Shown: piece by piece, positions 34,797 through 43,804 of the stretch | Position numbering within the stretch: the stretch's first letter is position 1 | Layout of the letters: each line of letters opens with the position of its first letter | Assembly: GCA_910579175.1 (NCBI GenBank) | Contig: CAJTTB010000010.1 | Location: 31,454 to 95,453 of the forward strand | Length of the DNA: 64,000 bases | Reading direction: 5' to 3' | Source of the DNA: an uncultured Oscillospiraceae bacterium | Lineage (GTDB): Bacteria; Bacillota; Clostridia; Oscillospirales; Ruminococcaceae | Made by a program: the position numbers and the translations under genes | Notes under the pieces: generated by a model | Databases searched by the model: none | What the model was told of the DNA's origin: nothing | The model's input: the letters and a program-made list of their open reading frames with translations, nothing else

Positions 34797-35921
34797 CTAT
34801 ATGTTTAAATCTGTCACATTTACAATGCGTCCTTGTCTGATTTCAAATATTTTTCCTTGTCTTAACTGTTGTAGGGTTGATTTGTCGCAACAGGTGATAA
34901 AAACCTGTTGTCCTTTTACATGATTTAAGATATAGTTTTGACGTTTGTTGTCGAGTTCTGACATGACGTCATCAAGTAAGATAATTGGATCTTCTTTTGT
35001 GGTTTGTTTTAACAGTGCAGCTTCCCCTAATTTTAAGGCGAGTATACAACTTCGTTGCTGCCCTTGGGATCCAAATGTCTTTGCAGACATTTGATTGATG
35101 TGGATATCCAATTCATCTCGATGGATGCCAACTGAAGTAAAACCGCATTTTATGTCCTGTTCTAAACAGGATTGGAGTTTGTCAAAGTAGTATTGAATGT
35201 GTTTGTCCTCATAACTTGAAATGGTGTTAATTTCCTCGAAAGCTGAGGATAAATATTGAATTTGTATTTGTTCTTCTCCTGATGAAATTCCGTTGTATAT
35301 CTTTTTTACAATTTTTTCAAGTTGATAGATATAATCCTTTCGGTATATGGAAATAATTGTTCCAGTTTTTGATAATTGTAAATCCCAGATGTCTAATGTG
35401 TTCTTTAAATGCGGGTGATGATATAATTCTTTTAAAAGTGCATTTCGTTGTAATAGTAATTTTTCATAAATGGTTAGGTATTGTATATATTGAGGAGTCA
35501 ATTGAGAGAGTGCCAAATCAATAAAATGTCTTCTAGCCTTTGGGGATCCTTTGATTAAATCTGCGTCTAATGGTGAGAATATCACACAGTAGAAATGTCC
35601 AGATAAATCGGAAGATTTTTTTAATGGGACTTGATTCAACCACAGTTTTTTTTGGTTAGAAATTTTGATTTGTGCTTTTTGTTCCCGCTTTGTATCTTCA
35701 AAGCAGATGGATAATTCTGCTTGTTTTTCATTTTGTTGGATTAACTCATAGTTTTTTGTTGTTTTAAAGCTGGGATTTCCTGTGAATAGCCAAATGCTTT
35801 CTAAGATATTTGTTTTTCCCTGTGCATTGTCTCCACAAATAATATTGATTTGATCACATGGTGACAAACAGATATCGGAGATGTTGCGATATCGTTTCAG
35901 GTTGATTTGTTTTAGTTTCAC
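34797..35921 (-). CDS. recF: DNA replication and repair protein RecF
   Basis: A 374-residue SMC-like ATPase that helps RecOR load RecA at gaps. It begins with KQINLKRYRNISDICL, has Walker A GDNAQGKTNILESI (about 34-47), the signature LSGEE-like region FGSQGQQRSCILALKL and Walker B LLDDVMSELD. The start is GTG with GGAGAG just upstream. Standard position after yaaA. Confidence 0.96.
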   Translation of the reverse strand: MKLKQINLKRYRNISDICLSPCDQINIICGDNAQGKTNILESIWLFTGNPSFKTTKNYELIQQNEKQAELSICFEDTKREQKAQIKISNQKKLWLNQVPLKKSSDLSGHFYCVIFSPLDADLIKGSPKARRHFIDLALSQLTPQYIQYLTIYEKLLLQRNALLKELYHHPHLKNTLDIWDLQLSKTGTIISIYRKDYIYQLEKIVKKIYNGISSGEEQIQIQYLSSAFEEINTISSYEDKHIQYYFDKLQSCLEQDIKCGFTSVGIHRDELDIHINQMSAKTFGSQGQQRSCILALKLGEAALLKQTTKEDPIILLDDVMSELDNKRQNYILNHVKGQQVFITCCDKSTLQQLRQGKIFEIRQGRIVNVTDLNI

Positions 35922-35945
35922 ATTCTCTCCTTTGTTGTGCAGTAA

Positions 35946-36158
35946 TTAGATGATTTTAAATTGATACTTGTCAACTGTAATGGTATCGCCTTTGCGTAGT
36001 TTTTTACCTCGTTGCTGACAAATTTTTTGATTTACTACAACAGTACCTTGTAAAATGAGTTCTTTTGCATGTCCACCTGTTTGAGCGATACCAGTTAGTT
36101 TTAGAAGTTGGTCTAATTTGATAAATTCTGTTGTGATTGTTACATTCTTTTCTATCAT
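35946..36158 (-). CDS. yaaA: S4 domain protein YaaA
   Basis: Seventy residues forming one S4 RNA-binding domain: FIKLDQLLKLTGIAQTGGHAKELILQGTVVVNQKICQQRGKKL. It matches the small S4 protein found between dnaN and recF in Firmicutes, implicated in ribosome assembly or heat-shock rRNA quality control in relatives. Confidence 0.93.
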   Translation of the reverse strand: MIEKNVTITTEFIKLDQLLKLTGIAQTGGHAKELILQGTVVVNQKICQQRGKKLRKGDTITVDKYQFKII

Positions 36159-36174
36159 GATAAAACCTCTTAAA

Positions 36175-37287
36175 TTAGTCTTTTAAACGTACAGGTAATA
36201 CTAAGAATAAAAAGCTATTTCCCTGCATAGGTAAGATTTTAATGGGGGATAATGGACCATTCATTTCTAGTAAGATTTTGTCGCTTTCGCTTGCTCTTAG
36301 AGCATCTAACATGTATTTGTTGTTAAAACCAATTTTGACATTTTCTCCTTCTGTTCGTGAGGAAAAACTGTCTTGTATTTTGCCTAAAGAAGTTTCGCAG
36401 CTTAATTTTATGATATCTTCAAAAAATTCACATTTGATGGGACTTTTAGTTCTGTCGTTGATGATAATAGATGCGCGATTGATGCTGTCTATAAAGTCTT
36501 TTGTTTCAATGGATACCTTTGTTTTACAATCTTTTGGGATTGCGTTGTGATAGTCTAAGAAATCTCCTTCTAGTAAACGTGAAATGATGTGGTATTCGGA
36601 GATTTCAAATATAATGTGTTTGTCTGAAACTAAAATTTGAATATCTTCTGTGGGATCAAGATTGAGTTTTGATAGAATTTTTTGTATTTCATTGAGTGTT
36701 TTTCCTGGAACAATAAAATGATATGTGTCTGCTTGTGAAATGGGTTCGGTTCTCATAGCTAGTCGGTAGCCGTCTACAGATACAACAGATAATTGTTGTG
36801 GTGTGATATCAAAGAGTGTTCCAGTGTAGATAGGGGTTTGTTCTGTTTGTGCAACTGCGAAAAGTGTTTGTGAAATCATATTTTTGAAGGTGCCTTGTTC
36901 CAATAGGAGTTGTTGATTTTGATTGATTTGAGGAATTTCGGGGTAATCTTCTGCATTTAATCCTGAAATGGTAAATTCGATGTCTTCACATTGAATTTGT
37001 GTCATTAGTTGAGCATTTGTACTTAGAGTAATATTTCCGTTTGGCATTTTGTTGATAATGTTTGTTAGAAGAGAGGCATTTAATATGATAGTTCCTTCTT
37101 CTTGAATGTGTGCTGTGATGTTTTTTGTAATACCCAATTCAAGATTGTATCCTGTAAGTGTAATTTGTTGATGGTCACATTTGATTAAAATTCCTTCTAA
37201 AGATGGAATTGTTGCTTTAGAAGTAACTGCAAGACAGACGATATTGATAGCTTCTGCTAGGAGTGATTTGTCACAAGTGAATTTCAT
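36175..37287 (-). CDS. dnaN: DNA polymerase III sliding clamp (beta subunit)
   Basis: A 370-residue processivity clamp with three similar domains. It starts MKFTCDKSLLAEAINIV, carries SLEGILIKCDHQQITLTGYNLELGI in domain I, VSVDGYRLAMRTE in domain II and the C-terminal PMQGNSFLFLVLPVRLKD, close to the usual MPMRL ending. The ATG at 37287 gives the canonical N-terminus; AGGTAA is the only ribosome-site candidate. It follows the origin region, so its 5' side borders the AT-rich unwinding element. Confidence 0.96.
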   Translation of the reverse strand: MKFTCDKSLLAEAINIVCLAVTSKATIPSLEGILIKCDHQQITLTGYNLELGITKNITAHIQEEGTIILNASLLTNIINKMPNGNITLSTNAQLMTQIQCEDIEFTISGLNAEDYPEIPQINQNQQLLLEQGTFKNMISQTLFAVAQTEQTPIYTGTLFDITPQQLSVVSVDGYRLAMRTEPISQADTYHFIVPGKTLNEIQKILSKLNLDPTEDIQILVSDKHIIFEISEYHIISRLLEGDFLDYHNAIPKDCKTKVSIETKDFIDSINRASIIINDRTKSPIKCEFFEDIIKLSCETSLGKIQDSFSSRTEGENVKIGFNNKYMLDALRASESDKILLEMNGPLSPIKILPMQGNSFLFLVLPVRLKD

Positions 37288-37309
37288 GGTTAGGATTACC
37301 TTTCTAAAC

Positions 37310-37704
37310 ATTAAAATTTTATTTTTTATAATATAAATAATATATATAAATATAATAGTAGTAGTAATAGGGGGTGTTGAAAGTGTTGAAAACTCTGTAA
37401 ACAGCGTAGTAAAGGGTATTGAGAGGTTTTTTGAAGTGTTGAATTAGTGTTGAAAAAATGTTGAAGAGTGTTGAAAAAAAAAGAATAGCGTGGAAATGTT
37501 GAAAACTTTGAGGGTTTTTATGTTGAAAAGTTGATAAAAATGTTGAAAAGTTGGAAAAGAAAAAGGAAAAATAAAATTAGTACGTGGAAATGTTGAAAAG
37601 TAAATGTTGAAAGATGTTGAAAAGTCGGAGTAGAGCATTAAAAAAAAGGGAGTAATGGAAAGTTTTCAACATAGTTTTAAATTGTTTGTTGAAAAGTAAA
37701 AGGG
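37310..37704. promoter_or_regulatory. oriC core: DnaA-box cluster and unwinding region (dnaA-dnaN gap)
   Basis: An AT-only tract (about 37321-37357) is followed by TAG trios TAGTAGTAGTAATAG (37356-37370), GGGG, and two abutting boxes TGTTGAAAG (37375) and TGTTGAAAA (37384). This is the order of the Bacillus basal unwinding system. Exact TGTTGAAAA occurs at 37384, 37448, 37469, 37497, 37521, 37541, 37591, 37615 and 37687, and in reverse at 37663; TGTTGAAAG recurs at 37605. The 9-mer is TTTTCAACA on the other strand, differing from TTATCCACA at two positions. Confidence 0.85.
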
Positions 37705-39114
37705 TTATTTGTCGCGAATATTGTTGACGATGTCGTCAATGATAGCTTTGGTATGAGGATCCTTTTGAATGACTTTTTCAATTTTTTGAATGGCGTATAC
37801 AATGGTGGCGTGATCCCGTCCACCAAATTCTTTCCCAATTGCTTTTTGAGACATTTGTGTAATTTCTCGAACAACATAAATAGAGATTTGACGGGCAATG
37901 GATATTTGTGCTGCGCGTTTGGTGGAGCGAATGTCTTCAGCAGTTACAGAGTATGTTTTTGCTACCTCTTCAATGATTTTTTCCACCGTTACGGGAGCAG
38001 GTTGATTGTCGTTTAAAATTTCTTTGATCACTGTTTGGGCGACTGTAATAGAAGGGTTTGAACCTGCATAATATTTGTAGGCTTTGATTTTTTTAACGGC
38101 TCCTTCTAATTGTCTGATATTATTTTTAAGTTTGCTGGCAACAAATTGGGCGACATCATCAGGGACACTAATGTTAAGTAGTTCTGCTTTTCGCTTGATG
38201 ATAGCAATTCGAGTTTCGAAATCGGGTAGACCCACATCGGTTAAAAGACCCCATTCAAATCGGCTTTTTAAGCGATCTTCAAGAGTTTTGATGTCTTTGG
38301 GAGGTCTGTCCGATGTCAAAACAATCTGTTTGCCGACTTGGTGTAATTCATTAAATGTATGAAAGAATTCTTCTTGTGTACTTTCTTTTCCCGCAATAAA
38401 CTGAATATCATCCATTAATAGGATATCGGCTTTTCGGTATTTATTGTGAAAGGCTTCTACAGATTGGTTTTGAATCGCTGCAATCAGTTCGTTGGTAAAT
38501 GTTTCGCTGTTGATATAGATGATATTGGTGTTGGGGTTATTTTTTGCAAATTCATGTTTGATTGCACAGAGCAGGTGTGTTTTTCCCAATCCAGAAGGTC
38601 CGTGTATAAATAGAGGATTGTATGCAGCAGAGGCTTTTTGTGCCACTGCCTTACAAGCGGCGTAGGCAAAATTATTAGAACTGCCAACAATAAATGTTTC
38701 AAAAGTGTAATCATAATTTCCGTTTTTAAGTGTTTCGTCTAATTCATTTTGTTGGATTTCTTGGTATTCTAAAGCAGAAGAATAGTCCAGATAATTTGAT
38801 GGGGATGGTTGTGTTGGCGGTAAAATCGTTTTGGGGATATCCTCAGGTTCAATTTCCTGTTTGATATCATCTTTTGTGCGAATCACCAGATCAATTTCAA
38901 ACCCCAGTACATCTAAGAAGGATTTTTTGAGTTTTGAAAGATATTGTTTTTCTAAAATATTTTTCTGAAAAGGAGCAGGTACATAAATATATGCTGCTGT
39001 ATCTGTCAAAGAAATTGGTTCAATTGGTTTAATCCATAGATTAAAAGCAACTTCACTTAAATTGGGTTTACAATTTTCTTTTACCAGATCTAGCACCTCT
39101 GAAAAAGACTCCAT
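37705..39114 (-). CDS. dnaA: Chromosomal replication initiator protein DnaA
   Basis: A 469-residue AAA+ initiator. Domain I begins MESFSEVLDLVKENCKPNLSE; an acidic/Gln linker follows; domain III has Walker A GPSGLGKT (172-179), Walker B LLMDDIQFIAGK and the arginine-finger region DRLKSRFEWGL; domain IV ends in FGGRDHATIVYAIQKIE. The usual signature is GGRDHTTV: the residue after the His (Ala436, E. coli Thr435) is changed in a helix that contacts DnaA-box bases. The ATG at 39114 has GGAGG 11 bases upstream; the in-frame TTG overlaps that site. One DnaA box covers the start codon. Confidence 0.97.
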   Translation of the reverse strand: MESFSEVLDLVKENCKPNLSEVAFNLWIKPIEPISLTDTAAYIYVPAPFQKNILEKQYLSKLKKSFLDVLGFEIDLVIRTKDDIKQEIEPEDIPKTILPPTQPSPSNYLDYSSALEYQEIQQNELDETLKNGNYDYTFETFIVGSSNNFAYAACKAVAQKASAAYNPLFIHGPSGLGKTHLLCAIKHEFAKNNPNTNIIYINSETFTNELIAAIQNQSVEAFHNKYRKADILLMDDIQFIAGKESTQEEFFHTFNELHQVGKQIVLTSDRPPKDIKTLEDRLKSRFEWGLLTDVGLPDFETRIAIIKRKAELLNISVPDDVAQFVASKLKNNIRQLEGAVKKIKAYKYYAGSNPSITVAQTVIKEILNDNQPAPVTVEKIIEEVAKTYSVTAEDIRSTKRAAQISIARQISIYVVREITQMSQKAIGKEFGGRDHATIVYAIQKIEKVIQKDPHTKAIIDDIVNNIRDK

Positions 39115-39203
39115 GTTGAAAAAAACCTCCAATTGTTGAACTTTTAAAACGATGTTGAAAACTCTGTATTTTATGTTGAAAACTCTGTGGAAAATGTTGA
39201 AAA
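39114..39203. promoter_or_regulatory. DnaA-box cluster in the dnaA leader
   Basis: TGTTGAAAA at 39114 (over the start codon), 39153, 39174 and 39195, plus TGTGGAAAA at 39186 and the weaker TGTTGAACT at 39134. All point the same way as in the main cluster. They lie between the dnaA promoter (39378-39406) and the gene, so DnaA bound here could repress its own transcription and form the second half of a bipartite origin. Confidence 0.8.
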
Positions 39204-39883
39204 CTATAGGAAAACTACTTACAGGGATGATAACATTTTTTTAATAGCCCGAGTCCGTTTGTGGTTTTTCATCGAGTTTTTTACAGATAAATCTTCCATA
39301 TATTGTATAATTGAGTTAAAGTTTTCCAAAATAGATTGTGAGAATCTATGCTAAAAAAAGTATTTTTACACTTATATATTTTAACAAAATTGAAGGCATT
39401 TTTCAAGTAGATTGGAGGTAAAAATAATTTTTCTTTAACCCCTTTCTGATTTTTTCGTTTAATGCAATAAAAAGCCGCGAAAATGAAGAGAAATTTACAT
39501 TAGCAATATAAAATCTATCAATAGGGTAAAAAATGAAAATTTGGACAAAATAAAAGGGTGTTAAAAATCGGATCATATCAAGCTGTTTGCCGTGACAAAT
39601 ATAGAGTATGATAGGTTTGTAATTTTGTGGATAAAATAGAAAATAGTAGTTGATTTATCCTGTCATATTGACATATAAAAATAGCGTATGGATTTGTAAA
39701 TTGATATTATTTGGAAGTTAGAGAACTAGAATATTACAAATAGTATAAAATAGTTAAAGTATGGTTGAAAATAGTTTTTTGGATATGGGTGTTTTTAAAA
39801 TTTAAATTTATGTAATTTTTAAAGTTAATCTTGACAAAAAAGAATAAAATATTGCATTTTTTAAGATAAGATATATTTTTTGT
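39204..39883. promoter_or_regulatory. dnaA promoter region and AT-rich non-coding DNA
   Basis: A long gene-free stretch. On the minus strand TTGAAA, 17-bp spacer, TAAAAT at 39406-39378 is the probable dnaA promoter, giving a leader of about 255 bases. The rest (39410-39883) is AT-rich with no open frame, no DnaA box and no convincing structure. Confidence 0.65.
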
Positions 39884-40025
39884 TACTCTCTAGTACGCTT
39901 GATTATCATTAGCGGCTCGTAATAAAAAATAGTATTGATTAAAGGTGTGCTTAAAGGCACAAAAATAAAATGTATATTTTTTGTAATTATGTCGATTGCC
40001 AACAAAGTTGGCGGTTTCATAATAA
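39884..40025 (-). repeat. Diverged inverted copies of the two dispersed hairpin repeats
   Basis: Read on the minus strand, 40025-39980 has CCGCCAACTTTGTTGGCAAT followed by ATTACAAAAAATATAC, the same type as 16622. It continues directly into a copy of the 1-383 repeat: TTGTGCC...GCACA hairpin, CTATTTTTTATTACGAGC, ATCAAGCG and AGAGAGTAACAAAAAATATA. The stem GTGC/GCAC is kept although the loop differs, which suggests selection for structure. Confidence 0.7.
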
Positions 40026-40049
40026 AACATGTTCTAGGGAATAGATGAT

Positions 40050-40077
40050 AAAAAAATCCCATCTAATAAAATGGGAT
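40050..40077 (-). terminator. Terminator-like hairpin facing the origin
   Basis: ATCCCAT / ATGGGAT stem; on the minus strand it is followed by TTTTTT. It would stop leftward transcription entering the origin region; no minus-strand gene lies immediately upstream of it. Confidence 0.55.
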
Positions 40078-40300
40078 ATACTTCCTATATCTATTTTTTT
40101 CTTGAAATCAAAGATGGAAAATTTAAAATTTTTTTTGATAATGGTATGAAAAACCTGTAACTACTTGTTTTTTGAAAGTGAAATATTTATCGAGGCGTAT
40201 TTTTTACTGATTGGAATCAAAATAATATAGTATATTGTGGAATATTTATATCAGTAATATTTTACTGCAATGATAAATTTTTTTTAAATTGATAAATTGC

Positions 40301-40329
40301 TTGTTTCTCTAGAAAAATCATAGTATAAT
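40301..40329 (+). promoter_or_regulatory. Promoter of the TIM-barrel gene at 40362
   Basis: TTGTTT, 17-bp spacer, TATAAT, 32 bases before the start codon. Confidence 0.7.
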
Positions 40330-40361
40330 AGTGGAAAATAAGATAGTTAGGAGTTTTTATC

Positions 40362-41240
40362 ATGAAATTTGGCGTAAGTTCGTATAGTTTTCAAAGATTA
40401 TACAACGAGAATTTTACACAATTGGATGCAGCAAAAGAAGCAAAGCAGATGGGATTTGATTTTTTTGAATTGGCAGAGTTGATTGTTCCAGAAGGAAAAG
40501 ACAAATTGGAATATGCAAAAGAATTTGCCAAGGCTTGTAAAGAAATTGGAATTGCGCTTGGCAATTATACCATTGGTGCAGACTTTTTAAATTCTGTGAC
40601 AGGAAGTATTGATGGGGAAATTGAAAGATTGCAAAGCGAAATTGATGTAGCTGCTGCACTGGGATGTACTGGTGTGCGTCATGATGCAACTGCTGGATTT
40701 CGTCCAACCTCCAGTGAGCAGGGAAAAAGTTTTCCAAATGCACTTCCCTACTTAATTCAGGGATATCGTGCTGTGACTGAGTATGCGGCAGAATTCGGCA
40801 TTCGCACAATGATTGAAAATCATGGTACATTTTGTCAAGAAAGTCAACGCGTTGAACAGATTGTCAGTGGTGTAAATCATCCCAATTTTGGTGCACTAAT
40901 CGATATTGGTAATTTTTTATGTGCAGATGAAAATCCCGCTTATGCAGTGGGCAGGATGGCTTGTATGGCATTTCATGTACATGCAAAGGATTTTATTGTA
41001 AAGTCTGGAAATGAACCAGATCCAGGTGAATGTTTCTTCCAAAGCAGAGGGGGAAATTATCTCAGAGGCACCATTATTGGTCATGGTGCAGTACCTGTTG
41101 TACAGTGTTTAAAAGTCTTAAAGAATAATGGATATGATGGTGATATTGCAATCGAATATGAGGGCAATGAAGACGTGAAAGAAGGAATCCGTATCGGTCT
41201 TGCCAATCTCAAACGCTTTTGTGCTGCTTTAGATGCATAA
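40362..41240 (+). CDS. Sugar phosphate isomerase/epimerase-type TIM barrel (3)
   Basis: A 292-residue xylose-isomerase-like protein (MKFGVSSYSFQRLYNE...). It has GFDFFELAELIVPEG, the metal-site Glu in TMIENHGTFCQES, Asp in GALIDIGNFLCADENP, His in AFHVHAKDF and Glu in IAIEYEGNED. It is more like hydroxypyruvate isomerase/inosose dehydratase relatives than the two barrels near 19-21 kb. A monocistronic gene with its own promoter and a strong bidirectional terminator; the substrate is unknown. Confidence 0.88.
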   Translation: MKFGVSSYSFQRLYNENFTQLDAAKEAKQMGFDFFELAELIVPEGKDKLEYAKEFAKACKEIGIALGNYTIGADFLNSVTGSIDGEIERLQSEIDVAAALGCTGVRHDATAGFRPTSSEQGKSFPNALPYLIQGYRAVTEYAAEFGIRTMIENHGTFCQESQRVEQIVSGVNHPNFGALIDIGNFLCADENPAYAVGRMACMAFHVHAKDFIVKSGNEPDPGECFFQSRGGNYLRGTIIGHGAVPVVQCLKVLKNNGYDGDIAIEYEGNEDVKEGIRIGLANLKRFCAALDA

Positions 41241-41295
41241 AATTGGGACTCAATGGTCATAAAATGTTCCTCTAATAATTGTGATAAAAAATTTG

Positions 41296-41337
41296 TAAAA
41301 ATCGAGATGCAGCCAAAAGGCTGCACCTCGATTTTTA
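41296..41337. terminator. Bidirectional terminator
   Basis: AAAAATCGAG(A/G)TGCAGCC hairpin around AAAA with T/A tracts on both sides (stem CGAGATGCAGCC / GGCTGCACCTCG, one mismatch). It serves the TIM-barrel gene and the convergent DUF3784 gene. Confidence 0.9.
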
Positions 41338-41418
41338 TGATAGGTTCATTTTTAAAAAGCACATAACTAGCTATAATATTTTGAAATAATATATGCAAAC
41401 ATGGGAATGGAATGATAC

Positions 41419-41751
41419 TCATATTTTAAATCTATTGCCAGTATTGCAATAAATGAATGCAAAAACAACAAGCACCACTACAAAAGCAATATATGCCCCA
41501 CCAATCCAATTGATTTCATAAATTCCTCCAATGGCAATAGAGGGCGTTAAAATGCCAATGGGCAATAATATTTTTCCCATAAATCTACAAAGTGATTTTT
41601 CATCATATGTTCTTTTTTCTGTTTGGGACATGGTATTATAACCTGCAATCAAAAACGCCACTTTGCCTAATAATAAACAGATTGCCATTACAATCATAAT
41701 GAGTCCCAATAAGCTTGTGATTATCAATCCGACGATATCGTTACTGGTCAT
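41419..41751 (-). CDS. DUF3784 family membrane protein
   Basis: A 110-residue protein with three membrane segments and the DUF3784 hallmark LLLGKVAFLIAGYNTMSQTEKRTYDEKSLCRFMGKILLPIG. It is a small integral membrane protein of unknown function, common and often multi-copy in Clostridia. Confidence 0.85.
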   Translation of the reverse strand: MTSNDIVGLIITSLLGLIMIVMAICLLLGKVAFLIAGYNTMSQTEKRTYDEKSLCRFMGKILLPIGILTPSIAIGGIYEINWIGGAYIAFVVVLVVFAFIYCNTGNRFKI

Positions 41752-42077
41752 TCTAAGTCACCTCCATATATGACTGATGATGCAAATGATTGTTTTCTTA
41801 CATTGTAATACAGATATCCCCAGAAAACAACACTTGTAACGATTTAATCCATACTTTGTTGCTGCACTTGAGTAAGTGGAGCATGTCTTTTTTTGATGGC
41901 GTTTAATAGATTCTATATCCGTTGTGAAAATTAAAAATTATCTGATGATATTGATATAATATGCTGCCAATGATCAAACCATAAATCAGTCGTTTCTTAT
42001 TTTTGTCATATCTGTTTGACAAATGTAATATCTCTTGGACACGATAAGTGGGAATTTCTTTTGAGCTGCTGTAATGC
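41752..42077. other. Intergenic stretch without recognised features
   Basis: A 326-bp gap between two minus-strand genes. I see no frame with a ribosome site, no U-tailed hairpin and no copy of the window's repeats; it presumably contains the DUF3784 promoter. Confidence 0.5.
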
Positions 42078-42971
42078 TTAACGTTTGCGTTCTTTGAATT
42101 TTAAAAACATCTCTTCTGTTGTATATTTTCCACTTCGATTAAACCGATTTAATAGAATGACATCTCCTTGTGTATGGGTTTCTGGATTTAAGTGATTGAC
42201 TTTTTCTTCACAGGTTAAAATCACTTTAAAACCCAATTCTTGTAAAATGGCATTGCTTTCTGGAGAATAGGCACCAAATGGATAAGCGAATCCCAAAACC
42301 GCAGTGTCCAGTTCACGAATGATTTCTTTGTTTAAAGAACCAATATCTTCGGTCAACAATTGACGATATTGTTGTACACTTTCGCTGTTTAACTTTTGGA
42401 TTCCTTTTCTTCCTCCATCATTGGAGTGCAAACCATAGGTGTGATTACCAACCTCAATCAGACCAGATTGTTGCATATGTGCTAATTGTTCCCAATTCAT
42501 ATGAGAATAGCTCAGACCCTTTACAACATCACCAGAATATAAATCAGTATATTTTCCAATGATTAAAACAACAGCTTTCATATGGTATTTTTGAAGCAGG
42601 GAAAAAGCATATTCATGCACTGTTTCATAGCCATCATCAAAGGTGATTAAAATTGGTTTTTCGGGCAATGGCTGTTGTTTTTCATAATAATCTACAATTT
42701 GCTGTAAACTAACAGTTGTATATCCCTGATTTTTGATACACTGTAAGTCTTGCTCAAACTGTGTAGGTGTAATCACATAGTCACCAGTGCGTGCAGGGTC
42801 TTTTAAAAGATGATGATACATCAAGACAGGCAGTTCAATTTTTTGCTGGTCGATGGATGCTGCTGTTTGTATGTGGTTGAGTCCATTTCCATAAGCGGTT
42901 AGCCAAGTATTTCCCAATAAAATACAGATTAACAGTAAACCGGAGAAAATTCCAGTTAAAGTATGTTTCAT
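42078..42971 (-). CDS. Secreted polysaccharide deacetylase family protein
   Basis: About 297 residues. The N-terminal signal or anchor is MKHTLTGIFSGLLLICILLGNTWLTAYG. The NodB-homology domain has motif 1 ITFDDGYETVHEYAF (metal Asp), motif 2 HTYGLHS (metal His pair, EVGNHTYGLH), and the later AYPFGAYSPES. PVLMYHHLL before the domain is typical of the PgdA/IcaB-like group that de-N-acetylates peptidoglycan or surface glycans outside the cell. The second ATG (42971) has GGGA nine bases upstream; the first is too close. Confidence 0.9.
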   Translation of the reverse strand: MKHTLTGIFSGLLLICILLGNTWLTAYGNGLNHIQTAASIDQQKIELPVLMYHHLLKDPARTGDYVITPTQFEQDLQCIKNQGYTTVSLQQIVDYYEKQQPLPEKPILITFDDGYETVHEYAFSLLQKYHMKAVVLIIGKYTDLYSGDVVKGLSYSHMNWEQLAHMQQSGLIEVGNHTYGLHSNDGGRKGIQKLNSESVQQYRQLLTEDIGSLNKEIIRELDTAVLGFAYPFGAYSPESNAILQELGFKVILTCEEKVNHLNPETHTQGDVILLNRFNRSGKYTTEEMFLKFKERKR

Positions 42972-43107
42972 TTGGCACATTCCCTTCTCAAAAATTCAAT
43001 GATAATTTATTCAATCTATATGTCAAATCAGTTTGTCCTTATCACTGTTTTGAGAAAAGGGGTATTTTTTTGTAAGTGGATATCGCGTGAAGCAATGTAG
43101 TTGATTC

Positions 43108-43626
43108 TTATTCCTCTAACGTTTTGGTATAACCGTGATACTCTCTAGAATCTAGGTTGACAATATCGAGATAATTGTTTTTACCATCATAAAATCCATA
43201 ATAAGGATGTACTGCGGGAGATTGAGTTGTATGTTCTCCAACAGTTTTATGTTCCTGATTGAACACGAGACAATATAAATTCTTTTGCTGATATCTCAAA
43301 CTCTTTTTAAATAATGTGTCCAATTGTTCTTTTGTAATACCATAATCACTTAACTCTGTGGTGAGATATTCTACGGCATCTGGACCTCGATAGACGGCAT
43401 AAGTACCAGTATAATAGTTATCATGATGGGATTCTTGAGATTCGTACCAAACCATTTGTTGATTTTCTGATAATACCAATTTAGATCCATCATCTCCAAT
43501 CCAGGTATATCCTGATATTTCGTCTTTTAGTGTTGTATCCTGACAGGCTGACATTGTTGTCATAAACAGACTACATAACAAAATGATAATAAAATAGCAT
43601 TTGACAGAAATTGATTTTTGGTTCAT
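43108..43626 (-). CDS. Putative lipoprotein of unknown function
   Basis: About 172 residues. A lipoprotein signal (KCYFIIILLCSLFMTTMSAC) ends in the lipobox Met-Ser-Ala-Cys, followed by an acidic domain with GYTWIGDDGSKLVLSENQQMVWYES, which looks like a small beta-barrel. AAAGGAG precedes the ATG at 43626. No family is recognised. It probably faces the outside of the membrane. Confidence 0.7.
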   Translation of the reverse strand: MNQKSISVKCYFIIILLCSLFMTTMSACQDTTLKDEISGYTWIGDDGSKLVLSENQQMVWYESQESHHDNYYTGTYAVYRGPDAVEYLTTELSDYGITKEQLDTLFKKSLRYQQKNLYCLVFNQEHKTVGEHTTQSPAVHPYYGFYDGKNNYLDIVNLDSREYHGYTKTLEE

Positions 43627-43804
43627 AATAAAGCTCCTTTCTACCTCTACTACATTGCTTCTTAGAGTCAAATCAAATAAGACTCTTTTATATTATATTT
43701 AGTATAGTTTATCTAAATAATAATGTCAAATGATTTTATTTTTATTTATAAAATAAAAAAATTTAAACAGGGAATCGCGCCTTTATAATGCAAAGGAGAT
43801 AAAA

